Source of the DNA: Anas platyrhynchos
Lineage: Eukaryota > Chordata > Aves > Anseriformes > Anatidae
Assembly (NCBI RefSeq): GCF_047663525.1
Contig: NC_092588.1
Location: forward strand, 106,163,001-106,227,000
DNA: 64,000 bases
Reading direction: 5' to 3'
Positions 51,360-63,530 of the stretch are shown here, in pieces. The notes beneath the pieces were generated by a model, which worked only from the letters and a program-made list of their open reading frames with translations, was not told the origin of the DNA and searched no databases. Both the position numbers and the translations under genes were made by a program. Numbering within the stretch: the stretch's first letter is position 1; the number at the start of each line of letters is the position of its first letter.

Positions 51360-54300
51360 TCATTCTGAGCTACTGTGTTTCTTTTTTTTCTTTTGCAGTG
51401 GGGTTTCCAATTTTCGCTTCTTCGGAGTAATTTTTCTATCCGTTTTCACCGTTTTATCACTTCTATCTGTCCGACAAACTTTCTTTTTCCTGACTATTGA
51501 TGATTTCTCATCTTCATTTGCTGAAAAAAAAAAAAAAAAAGCAAGAAATTATACACTTTGTTTCCACTTTGTAGTCTAAAACGGCACAGAGACTTTTTGC
51601 ATCTCCCAATAAAAACAGGGGACTATAAATAATATTTTATTTACAGTGGAGCATGCAATTTATGCTACTTTGGATTGTGATATTAAAATATCTAAAGATC
51701 AAGTCTGTAAATAAATTACTATACAGGAAAACAACAACAGCAAACAAACAAAGAACCACCAACTAGCCAAACAAAGGAAAGCCCCTAAGCCAGACTTCCT
51801 AAGTTGGCCAACTGCCTTGGCAGTTTTGTTCATAGGAACAGCAGACACACATTTCTATCAAACATTATTCTTTTCTTATATGTCTCAAAAGCTTCAGTGT
51901 CTTCCTCTGTATGTTATTGCAACAAGGAGAAACAAAACTTTTATATAATAGAAGTGAAAAGAGGCTTATGTCCTCTATATATCATGTCACAATATATCGT
52001 GTAATAAGTTTCAACATACAGAAGAACTGTTGCCCTCAGTCTCATATCATCACTCAATCCCTGTGTCTGTCTTCTTACACTAGTTTCCATAGTTGTAGCA
52101 TTACGTGCAGGCTTGAGACACTATCAGATGGGAATGAATATCTATGTACGACTTGGCAATGTCATATCCCCAATTCTTCAAGCTGCCAAAACGTTTTCCA
52201 AGGTATATAGTAAAAACCTCCTGCTTACTATCCTTTATTTCACAGTCGTATTAACAGCTGCAAACACAGACAATTCTATTACCTTGAGATGATGTTGCTG
52301 TCTTATCACAATTTTCCTTCAATTCTGAACCTTGGTCAAGCCATACTGCAAGACATGTCAGCCTAGCTTTGGTGTTGACTTCACACAGTAAAGATGGTGC
52401 ATCTTTAATCTAAATATAATATGTGAAAAAGGTTAATTAAACATTACTTCATTTCTGTTTAAATTTATTGAGGTATTTAAACTGAGGAAGTATTTTACTG
52501 CCCAACTTCTTTTCTGGACATTGTTAAGATGCTTAACAACATTTAGAACCAGAGGCTGTCTACAGGTTAATGGTCACAGTGTTGCAGTCCTGTTCCTGGT
52601 ACCATTGCTCAGTGCTGGTTTTATAAAAAACTCCCAGCAGCTTTAAGAGCGTTATCTTGATAAGCAAGGTCACTCGGCTTCTGGCATGTAGAGGTGGTTA
52701 AACATGATAAATAAGTAGATGAGTCACAGGCCCACTAAAAATATATATGTATATATATATATATATATAATAATGGTTTCAGAGTTTCTCCACAGTAACA
52801 GGTGGTTTTAGTACAGTTAAAATAATCTGAATTAAGTTATTGGATCAGGTTCCTTTTCTACCTCACAATAACATGGCTGCTGATTAAACATAATCCCTTT
52901 GTAGTGTGGTGTGTTTCAAACAGCTTAACTGTACCCATATCAGTCAGCTCTGGGAATGGCTGAGCAAATATCCTATTACAGGTATCAGGGATAAAACAAA
53001 CACAAATGCAGTATAGCAGCATCAAACTATTAGAAACTATTTGTAGTAGGATATTCTACCTCATAGAGCTGGGCAGAGCAGCCCACAGAGTTACACAAGG
53101 TTTTACAAAATTTTGCCTACACAGTAAAAAGAAAAAAATTATACATTTGGTCAAAGTAAAGACAATGTTACAGAGAAAGTTAAAGAGTTCCTTGATCACT
53201 ATTTCAATCATGTACAAGCGGAACTGAGGTTTCAGATGAAGGGAAAAGAGGGATTTTCACTATTGAACTTAAAAGTATAAAAATCATCAAGAGGGCTGAA
53301 GTTAAAACAGGCAAATTCAGACTTGAAATATAGAGTTATATATTTGAACTGTTTAAGATACTCATACTGGAATATATTAGATCCCTTATTATTAGGCATT
53401 ACATTTTTAAAAATCTAATTCTGACTTTGAAAGACATAGCAAAACAATAAACATGGGAAACTGAAGATAAGGCACAATACCTGGTGGTGCTCAGAAATGT
53501 TTGCACATGCAGCAAGTAAAAGTACCTAGTATATTAATGCATTTGAATTTTTCAGCAGGACAACTTTTTGCCTTACATGAACTATCACCACCCTCAAACC
53601 ACAGATCGTATTTTTTTGAAAAGATTAGCAACAGTCACCAGCACTACAAAAATTCACAGCAGTCTTTAGAGCATATGTTACCATTTAGATAGTTTGGCCA
53701 GCTACCTCTGAAGAAAAGCATGATTTCATGTAAAGAGAAGAGCTTCACATTATCATCTAATTTTACAGCTTGTTAAAAGGGTGAACATACAAATATACAA
53801 AAATATACCAGTGCATGAAAAAGTGTAGACATATATATCTGTACTGAACATGTAAGAAAAAAAGATTAAAACATCCAGATTAACAAATAAAATTCCACCA
53901 GTGATTTAAAATTGATCATTATAACAGAACAGTCTGCAATTTTGATTGTCTGGTGTTTTTCCATAAATGCACCAAGCAGTTTAATAGACCAACCTTATTA
54001 AGATCCAGATTCCAGACTTTAATGTAACCATCACTGGATGCAGTAACAATAAGATGTTGTCCTTCCCTTTCAAAGCTATAGATATCTTTTATTCTGTGAA
54101 GAAAATTTAATACTCGGTTACTTTATAACATGACAGTTCACTTCAGACCAGTAAATTGACAGCAGCTGAAGATGAACAGGCAACAGTGTAAAATCAATTT
54201 GAACAGAAAAAAAAAAAAAACACAAATGACACACAGGAGCTTCAAAAGGTAATCTGTTTTGAGTGCTGTCACTTACAGTAGGAATACATGCCTTTATTAG

Positions 54301-57300
54301 GCAGGTACGATTCAATTCAGAACACCTTAGTATTCTTAAGCACACACTATTAACCACATCAGTGATATTACAGCTCATGCTTTTGTATTTTGATGAGCTC
54401 AAATCAGCACTTGGACGAATGTTTGGTACCTGACAACAACAGAGAATATGTGATTACCCTTCTATTGTCTGGATTTCACACAGAGAAAAATTATACATAT
54501 ATATACATATACAAAAAGACATGATCCATATAGATATATATATATGTAATATGTTTATGTAACAGGCATTTGATATAAACCCAAATAATTTAGCAGAACC
54601 TTTTGTTTTGGTGGACTACCTACCAGCTTTCCATTGCACCGCTTTGTTATGCCAGGACAACCAGCCCATGGCTTTAGAGACACCAGTGGCCTCTGAGCAG
54701 CTCCACATCAGCCAGACGTGGGGGCTCAGTTTCAGATATTGCCACAGGGATGAGCCTGCTGGCTAATTCAGACCCAGAACTGCCAAGGGGACAACAGTGA
54801 CAAGGACTGACCAAGGTAAGACAGGAGGACATCACCAGATGTCTTATTACCAGATTTGCCTGTCTAGTATAGTCCAGTTTTGCAGTGGAAACCCTGTAGA
54901 GCCATTTTCATCTCCTGCCTATAAAGCACTACAGAAGCCCATGGTCCCATGAAGATTTTGGTACTATAAGTTGTAGAGGTATATCAGTTCAGACAAAAGA
55001 GAGCTTTGGGGAGAGAAACGGGGAAAAAATTTTCCTCCTTAAAAAAATATAGAGCCATACCAGTACATTTGGATTTTCTATTTAAGACACACATTTAGGT
55101 ATGATCTACACTGATCTTATATTTAAGATCTAAATATTTCATACGCATACGGCACTTAGATTGCAAGTTTAGAACTGTAATATTCCTAATTCTACACTCA
55201 GTGGTTTTTGTAATGTGTGTGGAAAACCCAGCATTTGTGCTTATACCAAAAGCAAACAAATCTGTCCTGAATTTGGAATTTAGCACATAAGTAAATTTAC
55301 TTTTGATAAGGAAACAAAAGCAATAGTAAAATATGCTGAACACTGCAAGTCATGGAAAGTAGTATACTGAGTACTCAGTTCTGCCATAAATATTTAAGTA
55401 GGGAATAAATATAAAATATAAATATAAAATAAATACAAATATTTATAGTACAAGTATAAATATTTATAATATAAATATAAAATACCTGTTTTCATGAGCT
55501 TTAAATTCACACAAACATTTTTGGGAGTCACAGCTGTAGAACCTTACAGTTTCATCATCTCCGGCTATGGCAAGAATAGAATCCTTGGAAAGGGAAAAAT
55601 GAAATGCAAGTGTGATTAAATGCACGTGTTTCAGTGCCGTTAACTCTCAGCACCTTTCCCTTTTGTACTTACTGTAATAAATCTAAGAGAAGAAATTCTC
55701 TTCTCTGTTGTGATAGTGCCAGTGATTGAAGCTGTGTCCAGTCTGTAGATGTCCACTTTATTTGATATCACAGTCACATACCTCTCTCCATCAGGGGACC
55801 ATTTAATTATGTGGGCATCTGCACACAGAGGAACATTTTTATACACATGTACACCCTTTTTTGCATTCTATATTGCATGAGAATCTAACAGTTAAAATCT
55901 TTATAAGCCACTAGACAGTGCTTTCTAGGTAAACCTGAGAAAACACAGAAAAAATCACATAACACAGAATAAACAAATAAAACTATGCTCTTAAATATTC
56001 ATTTTTGATTAGCAGGAAAAAAAAAAAAAAAAAGAATGCCTTTTTTTAAATGTCCTGACATTAAACTTCAGGGGGAAAAAAAAAGGATGTTTACTGTAGT
56101 GTCACAATGTTTTCCTTCTGGTAAATAACTACAAATAACTATTACTAAGGACACGGGCTTGACTGCATGTGTGAAAAAGACATTGTAAAGTAGTGTGCAA
56201 TTAACTGACTTGTTGATTAACAAAAACTGGTTTTCTTTACACAAAAAAAATATGTTTTTTGGGGAGGGTTTAGACTGATAAACTTACTTTGCTTCAGGTT
56301 TTTGATAAAGGCTGGTCGTCCTTCTACAAGATTCCAAGTTCTGAAAAACAATAGATAATGCACATTCCAGTTAAAAACAGCATAGTGAAACTCAAGTCCT
56401 ATCTGCTGACATGATGCATCTGAAGGAAGCTTTTAAGCATCTCTGTGCACTTCACTGCCTTCCTTAATGCAGGAGAAATTGATGACTTGATATACTGCTT
56501 GTACACTGTATGGTTGAATTTGTGCTATTTATTTTATAAACCACTGCTTGCAATGCTGGGCCCAAAAAGAACCTAAATACCAATTTGTCCTGGTAATGTA
56601 GCATCTTATATGCTTAAATCACACACATACAGCAACATGTACACACTGCAAGTTAAAAACTACTTTTCTCACACTTAACAAAACCCGACAGCTTTCAGAA
56701 GTTTAAATAATTTGTGTTCCAAAATGCAAATGCATTCATACATCTACAGGTGACTATAAGGAGTAAGAGCACAGCAAGAAGCTAGGATCAGCAGAGACCT
56801 TTTTAAAAAGATTTTACAATATTGCTGGTACTTAAAACTTAGAAAGACAAACCAATGATCTTAGGTTAAAATATGCTTTATCAGTGCCACACAGTCTAGT
56901 CACAACATGGAATTGTTGTTTTTAACAGAACTTACAGAGTTACTGAACTACAATTCTCAGCATTTCTTCATCAGTTTCAACTCACCTTAATGTTTTATCT
57001 GTTCCTACTGACAAAGCTAGTTTCCCAGAAGGATGAATAGAAATAGATGTCACATGCCCTCTAATAAAAACAAAACAATGTATTAGCCATATGTATTATT
57101 CACAAGGAAAATAAACAGGAAAACTCATGTGAACATGCAGATTTAAGAAACTCACTTATGTGCCTTAATGGATTTCAGGCACTCCCATCTCTTTGTGTTC
57201 CAGATACAAATTAGTCCATCTTCAGCTCCGCTCAGTAGATGTGAAGTACCATAGAACTCCAGACATGTTATTGTGCCTACAAATCCACACCAGAGCTATC

Positions 57301-59239
57301 AACAGAGTTGTACGTACTGAACAGTTACCACACAGAGAGAACGTATTAGTTAACAGATGTTTCTAGCACCAAAACATGCCAGCTAGTACCCTACTCTTGC
57401 AAAAAGCTAAATTATTCTTGCAAAAAGCTATTTTTTTTTCCCTAGTATTTCTTCACAAAACCAAACCAACTTTCTTGTTTTGTTCAGTCACTGATGTACT
57501 CTGTTAGTACCCCTGTAGCCGTGTATGTCTGAGCTCTATCTGGTCAGTTCTCTGAAATAGCAGTTCTCAACCACTGTGGTGCAGGTGATGCATGGCCTCT
57601 ATCCCTGATATGCAATGTTTTTACATCAAATCCCTGCTTGTGAAACACAGCTGAACTTACAGGTACCATGTTCAGTCTAGTTCCACGTGCTTCCTGGTTA
57701 TCAGGATAAAAAGGACAATCAGGATTGAGCCCCATATGACCCAAACAAGTTGAGTTGGACTAGCATTAACTGCTGTTTTTACAGCAGTAATTTAGCAGGC
57801 TCACAAAGTAGGCAATGTCCAAGGTTAGCTCTTCTGGCAACAGCAGCCTGCTCTTACACACAAACTGTTTCCTTTGGGTGGCTGATGTGTGTCTGTGACA
57901 GGACAAGGACACTGGGAAAGATGGTTGTTGGGAACAGGCATGCTCTAGATAAACTGTCCTTGTAGAACAAAAATCACTCACGAGGCATTTGTTGGCTATA
58001 ACTTCTGAAGGAGTTAAAACTAAAAATAATAGCAAGCAGCAGCTGTATTTGTGGGCTGATGCCCAAAAGAATTTGTGGACTTTTACGCTCAAAAGTTTAT
58101 CTTGCTCGTATCATCAGGCCATCACGGCTACAATACCATCACTATTAAAGCCTGAAGTCTTATTAAAAGTGTGGCAATTTAAATTTTCTTCAGAGGTGCT
58201 GTTCATTACCAGCTGTACGTTTCAGCTACGAACTTCTATCCTTAAGGCTCACCGTGAAGAAAAGCCCCCTTACCATTGTGCTGCAGCAGTGCCCCATGCT
58301 CTACCTTCTTCTTCATGTCATAGATCTGGATTGTCTCATCCCTGCTCCCAGTGACCACGTATCTGTTATTCACGGCTACCGCCGACAACGAGGCAGTGTG
58401 GGCATGGTGTGTAAAATCGGGGACAACTGTCCAGGGCTGTAAAGGAAACAGAAAGCAAAGGGGTCTTTCTGAAGATCGCTGGCTTCATCGCTTCAAGATT
58501 GTCAAACGGTAAGGTTTAAAAATAATAATAAAAGAGGAGAACCTGAAAAAGTGTAAGTGCAAAATGTGAAGAAATTATACTAATGCACCAGGTTTAGTGG
58601 GATCCTGTTTTGCTAATGTGCTCGTGGGATTACTGGGAGTGATTTAGGCGTCTGCACCACCCCTTGCGTGCAGCGTTGGGTTTGGACGAGGCTGTGTGTG
58701 CACAACAACCTGTGCAAAGACAAACCTGGATCCGAGGGGGGCAGATCCCCCTTCCTCCACCACCACACGCTCCTCACACACCTCCCACCCCGCACCGGCC
58801 CTCAGGGCCCCCCTCTGCACCAATTTTACCTCAGCTCCGCGCTGAGAACCCCGCGGGGGAGGCAGCAGCGGGCAGAGCAGCCCCACACACCCCCCATACC
58901 TCACCCCACACACACCCCACAACCCCGGGGACCCCTCAGCCAGGCACCGAGGCGGCAGCGCCCTGGGGCCGCTCCCCCAGCCGGGGGCCGAGCCAGCCGC
59001 CGCGGGCAACCGCCCGCCCCGCCTCCGCGGCCATTTAAGAACCCCCCCCCCGGAGCCATCGCGGCGGCCGGAGCACGGTGAGTAGCGGGGCGGGTAATGG
59101 CGGCCGCGCTCCTCGTCTCCCTCTCCCCTTGCTTCCCTCTCCTCCTCGCCGCTGTTACCTCGGCGGGCAGCGCGGCGAAGCCGAGCAGCACCTGCTCGTA
59201 GCAGCCCGCCACCACCTCCACCGCCGGCCCCGCCGCCAT
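51360..59239 (-). CDS. PAK1IP1: PAK1IP1, WD40-repeat ribosome-biogenesis protein, complete
   Basis: Minus-strand exons: 59159-59239 (ATG), 58274-58436, 57156-57276, 56986-57060, 56288-56340, 55673-55818, 55486-55583, 53994-54093, 52283-52409, 51360-51520 (TGA). Total 1,125 bases and 374 residues (human 392). All junctions are GT-AG and phases close. PAK1IP1 is the nucleolar counterpart of yeast Mak11, needed for 60S subunit maturation, and it can also bind and restrain PAK1. WD40 blades run from about residue 36 to 280 (THHAHTASLSAVAV; GTITCLEF; KGHVTSISIHPSGKLALSVG; NAHIIKWSPDGERY; AIAGDDETVRFY; VTASSDGYIKVW). The last exon is a lysine-rich tail (KKRKLETPLQKKKKKHSSSE) fitting nucleolar targeting. 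The first exon encodes MAAGPAVEVVAGCYEQVLLG, with a few residues before the VAGCYEQ that opens the human protein. Head-to-head with the TRNAU1AP-like gene. Confidence 0.95.
52410..53993 (-). other. PAK1IP1 introns in the 3' half
   Basis: Introns 51521-52282, 52410-53993 and 54094-55485. A TA repeat lies at 52741-52770, and a second TA-rich patch at 54490-54548. 54600-54900 is richer in G+C than its surroundings but not recognised. The A17 tract at 51524-51540 is the pyrimidine tract of the last acceptor on the minus strand. Confidence 0.6.
52741..52770. repeat. (TA)n microsatellite
   Basis: Alternating AT with one GT interruption, inside a PAK1IP1 intron. Confidence 0.9.
55398..55485. repeat. 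Degenerate AAATAT tandem array beside a splice donor
   Basis: Repeated aaatataaat units with self-complementary tataaatatttata words. The array starts at the donor of PAK1IP1 exon 55486-55583 and fills the first 90 bases or so of the intron. Confidence 0.85.
57277..58273 (-). other. PAK1IP1 introns in the 5' half
   Basis: Introns 55584-55672, 55819-56287, 56341-56985, 57061-57155, 57277-58273 and 58437-59158. The 89- and 95-base introns are near the minimum for vertebrates. The intron 57277-58273 has a possible hAT-like edge near 57557 (see findings). The first intron runs into the CpG island. Confidence 0.6.
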
Positions 59240-60000
59240 TTCGGGGCCCTGCCGCCCTCGCCGCCCGCCTGTCCCCGCCGCTGCCCGCGCGGCTGGCGGC
59301 CGGTGGCGCCTGCCCTGAGGAGATGGCGGCCGCCGGGCAGCGCTTGTGGCCGGCCGGGGGCGAGGCGGGGCGGCCGGGGGAGTGAAGAAAAAGGGGAAAG
59401 AAGGCGGCGGGTGCAGGCTCGGCGCCGGGCAGCCCGGCAGGGAGGTCCTGGCGGGGCGGAAGCGGGCTGCGGGGCCGCTCCCGGTGGCGACGCGGAGGGC
59501 GAGAGGCGTTAGTAGCGGGGAGGGGAGCGAAGGGGAGCGGGGAGGGGGCGACGAGACCGGTGCGGGGCTGTGGGGGCGGCTTCTGCCTCCCCGCACCGCC
59601 GGGACGGGCCCCCGGTGCGGGGGGAGGGGGGGTGGGGGAGGGGGGGAATAAGGCAGCCTCCAGCCCCGCAGGCCGCCTCCCGCAGCCCTGCTTTATTATA
59701 TTTTATCGTATTGTATTTTATTTAATCGTTTTGGTGTGTTTTGTGGCTGTTAGCACAACAATCAGCGGGGAGCGCGGGTGGAGCTGGGCCGGGCGGGGCG
59801 CCCTGCTGCCGGCCTGCCTCAGCGGCCGGGGAAATGCGTCACGGCCCGGCCCGGCCCGGCGCCGCCATCCCGCTGCCCGCAGCACCAACGCGGGGACGGG
59901 TTTGTTGTGTAAGCCAGCAAAAAATAAGACGTGAGTTGTCGAGGTGGGAGTTGCCCCGCTGTGCTTGAAGCTGGCTGCAGCCGTAGCCCGGGTAGAGGTG
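58740..60000. promoter_or_regulatory. CpG island, bidirectional promoter of PAK1IP1 (minus) and the TRNAU1AP-like gene (plus)
   Basis: Very rich in G+C and CpG compared with the AT-rich surroundings. No TATA box is convincing. The octamer ATGGCGGC, the core of YY1 sites, occurs three times: 59097-59104 (+), 59232-59239 (-, containing the PAK1IP1 start codon) and 59323-59330 (+). A strong donor (cacg|gtgagt) on plus at 59077/59078 suggests a noncoding first exon of the rightward gene ending there. The exact start sites cannot be set from sequence. Confidence 0.75.
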
Positions 60001-60065
60001 TGTATGGGAAGCGTTACGTGCCTACCCGCTGTCTCAACCGCTTTCTAAATGTTTTTGGCTTCCAG

Positions 60066-60242
60066 GGAGAAGGAGCAGCGACCAGGATCGGACGGGGAGG
60101 AGGACGGAAGCAGTTCGGCCTCAAGCTGCGTGGTAGCTGTGATCACGAAGCTGTTGCGTCAGATGCCTTCTGATAGCTTTTGGCAATAAAAGTGCTTCGT
60201 AGGGTGCGGAGTCTCCTGTTGGATCCGCACTAAGTAAGAACG
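60066..60242 (+). other. Probable noncoding 5' exon of the TRNAU1AP-like gene
   Basis: Preceded by a good acceptor (tttttggcttccag) and ended by gaacg|gtaagt. It contains stops in all frames relevant to the downstream ATG, so it would be 5' UTR. An alternative donor (gtaaga) lies 10 bases upstream at 60232/60233. Confidence 0.4.
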
Positions 60243-61458
60243 GTAAGTTTTCTAGCAAAAAGTAAAAAAAATATGCAGTAGTGAAGCCAAAAATTCTTAA
60301 ATACTGGTATTTCCAGTGTTTAACACATCAAGGTCCCTTTTTAATAAAAGTATGGTTGGAATTAAAGTAACATTCTCATGGGGCCCCAGCCTTTACTGGT
60401 ACATACCTGTATTTAAGGGCTTGTTCTGGACAATTTTTTTGGGTACAGAATGGGAATAGAGATAAAGTGCATGGTTATTCCTGCATAGCATTACACAGGA
60501 TATTCTTATATGGTTGTCCTATGTTGGATTAGCATAATCAGAACACTACTTCTGAAAACTGAAGTGTTCACTTGTGTGAGCAAGCCTTTAAGGCATTACA
60601 AACACTCTAATTATTTTGTGCATGTGGATTTGGCCGGCCAGTTCATGCAATGTTATATAATTTGTTGCATGGTAATGGGAATTAGTATTTCAGCAGTCAA
60701 GTATCTACACAGAAGAGAAGTATTGGATGTGTGGGAGGGGAAAAAAAAAAGCAGTGGTGAATGAACAATTGTGTGCAAGGCAATACAAAATATTCTGTAA
60801 ATGCAAATGCTTTCTTTGGTGGTTTGTATCGGATGAATGACCGTGAAAGAGCTTAAAGAAAGGGTATAAGTCAGTGAAGAAGTATGTACACCTCTTCAGT
60901 GAAAAGTATAGGATTTTAGTAATAGTGGTTAAGTTGCTTTGTGGCTTACTCACTGGGGGTGAGTGAAATACATATGTGGAAGAGGTGGAAGACAAGAAGA
61001 TGCACCTAAGGAAATGGTACCACAAGCAGATACAACTTCTAATTTGTCTCTAAGTGTGTGGGGGGGGACTTGAGGAGTTGTAGAAAACATGAAAGCTTAT
61101 ATCTTCGTTGCCTCGCTTTTAATTACTTCAGAACATGGAACTATTAAATTATAATATTGCATGTTCTTTTAGAAATAAGGATAAGGTGTAGGTCACTTAA
61201 AAGCTCACAATTTCTTAGTGTCTTGGACAACGCGAAAACGTTGTGGACTGCTACAGTTTAAGAAAATGAAGAAGACTTCTAATCGTAGTCCCCTTGGCTA
61301 TATATCCTTCTTGTCATGGCTAAAACAATTGAGACACATCAGAAATGAAACTCCCAAGTTGTGAATTAATAATATTAAAAGCGTTGGACAGGGTGAGCAT
61401 CTAAGAAACTGACCTCAAAGTTAAGATTATTCTTGCCCCTCCCTCACATTTTTTCTAG
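60243..61458 (+). other. Presumed 5' UTR intron
   Basis: AT-rich beyond the island. A G-rich octamer run occurs near 61062-61068. No exon or repeat is recognised. Confidence 0.45.
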
Positions 61459-61531
61459 CTGACGGACTGCAATAAACTGAGCGTTTGCAGCTGCATTCCT
61501 TGAGAAAGACAGAAGACAGATTCTTTCAACC

Positions 61532-63530
61532 ATGGCAAACCAGGTAAGATCCTGTGGTGAGAAATTCAGGTTTGTAGTGTCTAAATGGATCCCAGAACCA
61601 TACTCAGAATTCCTAGTAAATGTAAAGCTGAAATGGCTGGCTCACTCTGAGTTGGGTGTTCTAGTCCTGTGATTTCCTCTGGTAATTTGGTAATTGGTGG
61701 TTGTCCTCTGGATGCTTGATCATAACAACCGAAGCAGGTTGGGGGCAAAACGTTAAGCTTTGCAGTTTGGATTATTTGAGCATGAGTTCTTCTGAAGGAT
61801 CTTGTGAGTAACACTCTCTATGTAAGTTATGTAGAGGTGTTCTAGAGGAAGAACACTAAAGCCTGCGTAAGTAAAAGCTACTGAAAAACGCCAATCATAT
61901 TTTTGGAAATCCTTGTTCTTCAGAATACTAAATGAGGGAGGCAACCTGTGTTGTTATGGCTGTTTCTCTCCTCTTTTCTGTAGTTATCACACTTCCTTTT
62001 TAACTGTGGCTTTTGGGGTGTTTTTTTTGGTTTTTGTTTTTTTTTTTGGAGGCACTTTTTTTTTATGCCTCTTAGTTCCTGGCCTTGCATCTGGGTTTTG
62101 AGTTTTCCCCTCAGCCAAGTTAGTGCCTGTTCCTGGTCTGCTTTCTCCTTGCGTTCCATTAATGGGCCTCCTGTCGTCGTTCCTGGCCTGAGAGAGTGAC
62201 TGGCAGCTAGGTAGTGAGGAGAGGCATCTCACATAAGGAAGAAGAATTCCTAGGAAAGGGGAGACAGGGACAGATGAGATTTCTTCTGAGCAGGAGTGAT
62301 GATTTCCTGCCTGTTCATCACTCACTGTGCTACTGAAGACTTTTTTTTTTTTTGAGAGTCCGAGAGCTCAAATGGAGCACAATCCAGTCCTAAGCTAATT
62401 GGCGCATAGGATTGACCAGCATCGAAGGGCTAACTGCTTTTTTCCGAATTCCAAGAGGAAGCTGTCAATCCTTTAGCCAGCTTGACAAGTCAGGGGAATA
62501 TGGCTGTTCATACAATCCTTTGGCTCTGTTATTTTTGCCAGGCGTTTTCCCCAGAGGCTGCTTTCCCTCATGGGAGGCGGAGGGAGAAATGGGACCCCAG
62601 GCTTCTTTCAAGGGCAAGGTGAATATGGGGAAATCACCTGTGGTGATGGGGAGTGGGAGGGAGGAATGTAAATGAGGCTAAATACTATAGAGGTGTTTTT
62701 TTATCCCAACAGGACTTGCTTGGGAAAAAACGAGAATGCCTCCAGGCCTACAGCTGGTGGAGAACACCACAGAAAAAACGAAAGAAAAAGAACAAAATAA
62801 AACCAGGAAGAATAGAGTTTGTTAGTAGTAGTAGTTCAGCCAGGTAAAAACCTTTTGAAATGAGAAACTCTGCCTTACCTGTTTGAATTGGTAGCGAATG
62901 CCATCACTCACTTTTCAAATTCCAGAATGTCTGGTGTGGTTGCATAGATGCTAAATGTTGCATTGGCAACATGTGTCTATAAATAATGGTTTATTTGTAG
63001 TTGCTGTCTCCCATGGTCACTGGGAAGCAGTAGCAAACTAGTCATAGCTCCTTTGAATCGTGGCTGTGGTTTAAGTTGATCATTTTTCTTGGTATTTTTA
63101 TGCTGCTTTCTTGTTCAGACAATAAACTATGCTTCTTAAAACAAACTGTTGCAAGTTGTCAGAAAATGGGTCCTTGTTGCTGAAACAGTAGAATAGACCC
63201 AGAGTAATGGAAAACTTTAGATTAGAGTGGTGGCATTGCAATTTTCTACGCAACTCAGTAGAGTTCTGTACTTAGTACTCCTTAAAGATTTGTCTTTTTT
63301 TTTTTTTGTCTGATGATAACTAACTGTGAATATAATGGGAATCGGCTATCTTAGTCTTGAACCTTAAAATTGTTCTCTCTCTCTCTCTCTTTTTAAAGAC
63401 CAGATTATTCAATATTTGTTGGGGAGCTTACCCCAGAAGTGGATGATTTCCAGCTCTATGACTATTTCCTAAAGAGGTATCCCTCATGTATTGACTGCAA
63501 AATAGCAACAGACCTGCTGGGATATTCCAG
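61532..63530 (+). CDS. TRNAU1APL: TRNAU1AP (SECp43)-like RNA-binding protein, N-terminal three coding exons, 3' part outside window
   Basis: Coding exons: 61532-61543 (ATG in a good context, within an exon beginning at 61459), 62713-62843 and 63399-63530. The phases close, giving 91 codons plus 2 bases before the right edge. Residues 1-47 are MANQ plus a basic leader (PQKKRKKKNKIKPGR, a possible nuclear signal) and a serine run coded by AGT repeats. From residue 49, PDYSIFVGELTPEVDD and KRYPSC match the start of the second RRM of TRNAU1AP, including RNP2 (IFVGEL). TRNAU1AP binds the selenocysteine tRNA complex and aids selenoprotein synthesis. Unlike it, no first RRM is seen before this RRM. 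The position next to PAK1IP1, head-to-head, corresponds to human C6orf52, a degenerate relative. The symbol is tentative, and RNP1 and the tyrosine-rich C terminus would lie to the right. Confidence 0.75.
61544..62712 (+). other. Introns of the TRNAU1AP-like gene
   Basis: Introns 61544-62712, 62844-63398 and the start of another at 63531-64000. T-rich stretches occur at 62020-62063 and 62341-62353. No repeat family or further exon is seen, and no RNP1-coding exon is reached before 64000. Confidence 0.6.
63374..63390 (+). repeat. (TC)n run acting as the pyrimidine tract of an acceptor
   Basis: Alternating TC is followed by tttttaaag and the RRM exon at 63399. The acceptor itself is AAG, which is weak, so the TC run probably matters for recognition. 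Confidence 0.8.

Noticed and set aside
59078..59512. 144-codon plus-strand open frame in the CpG island
   Set aside because: Low-complexity arginine, proline and glycine composition, no family resemblance, explained by base composition.
58901..59596. 231-codon open frame on minus through the CpG island
   Set aside because: It reads through the PAK1IP1 5' UTR, exon 1 and intron 1. Its length comes from high G+C content. Only the MAAGPAVEVVAGCYEQ part is real coding sequence.
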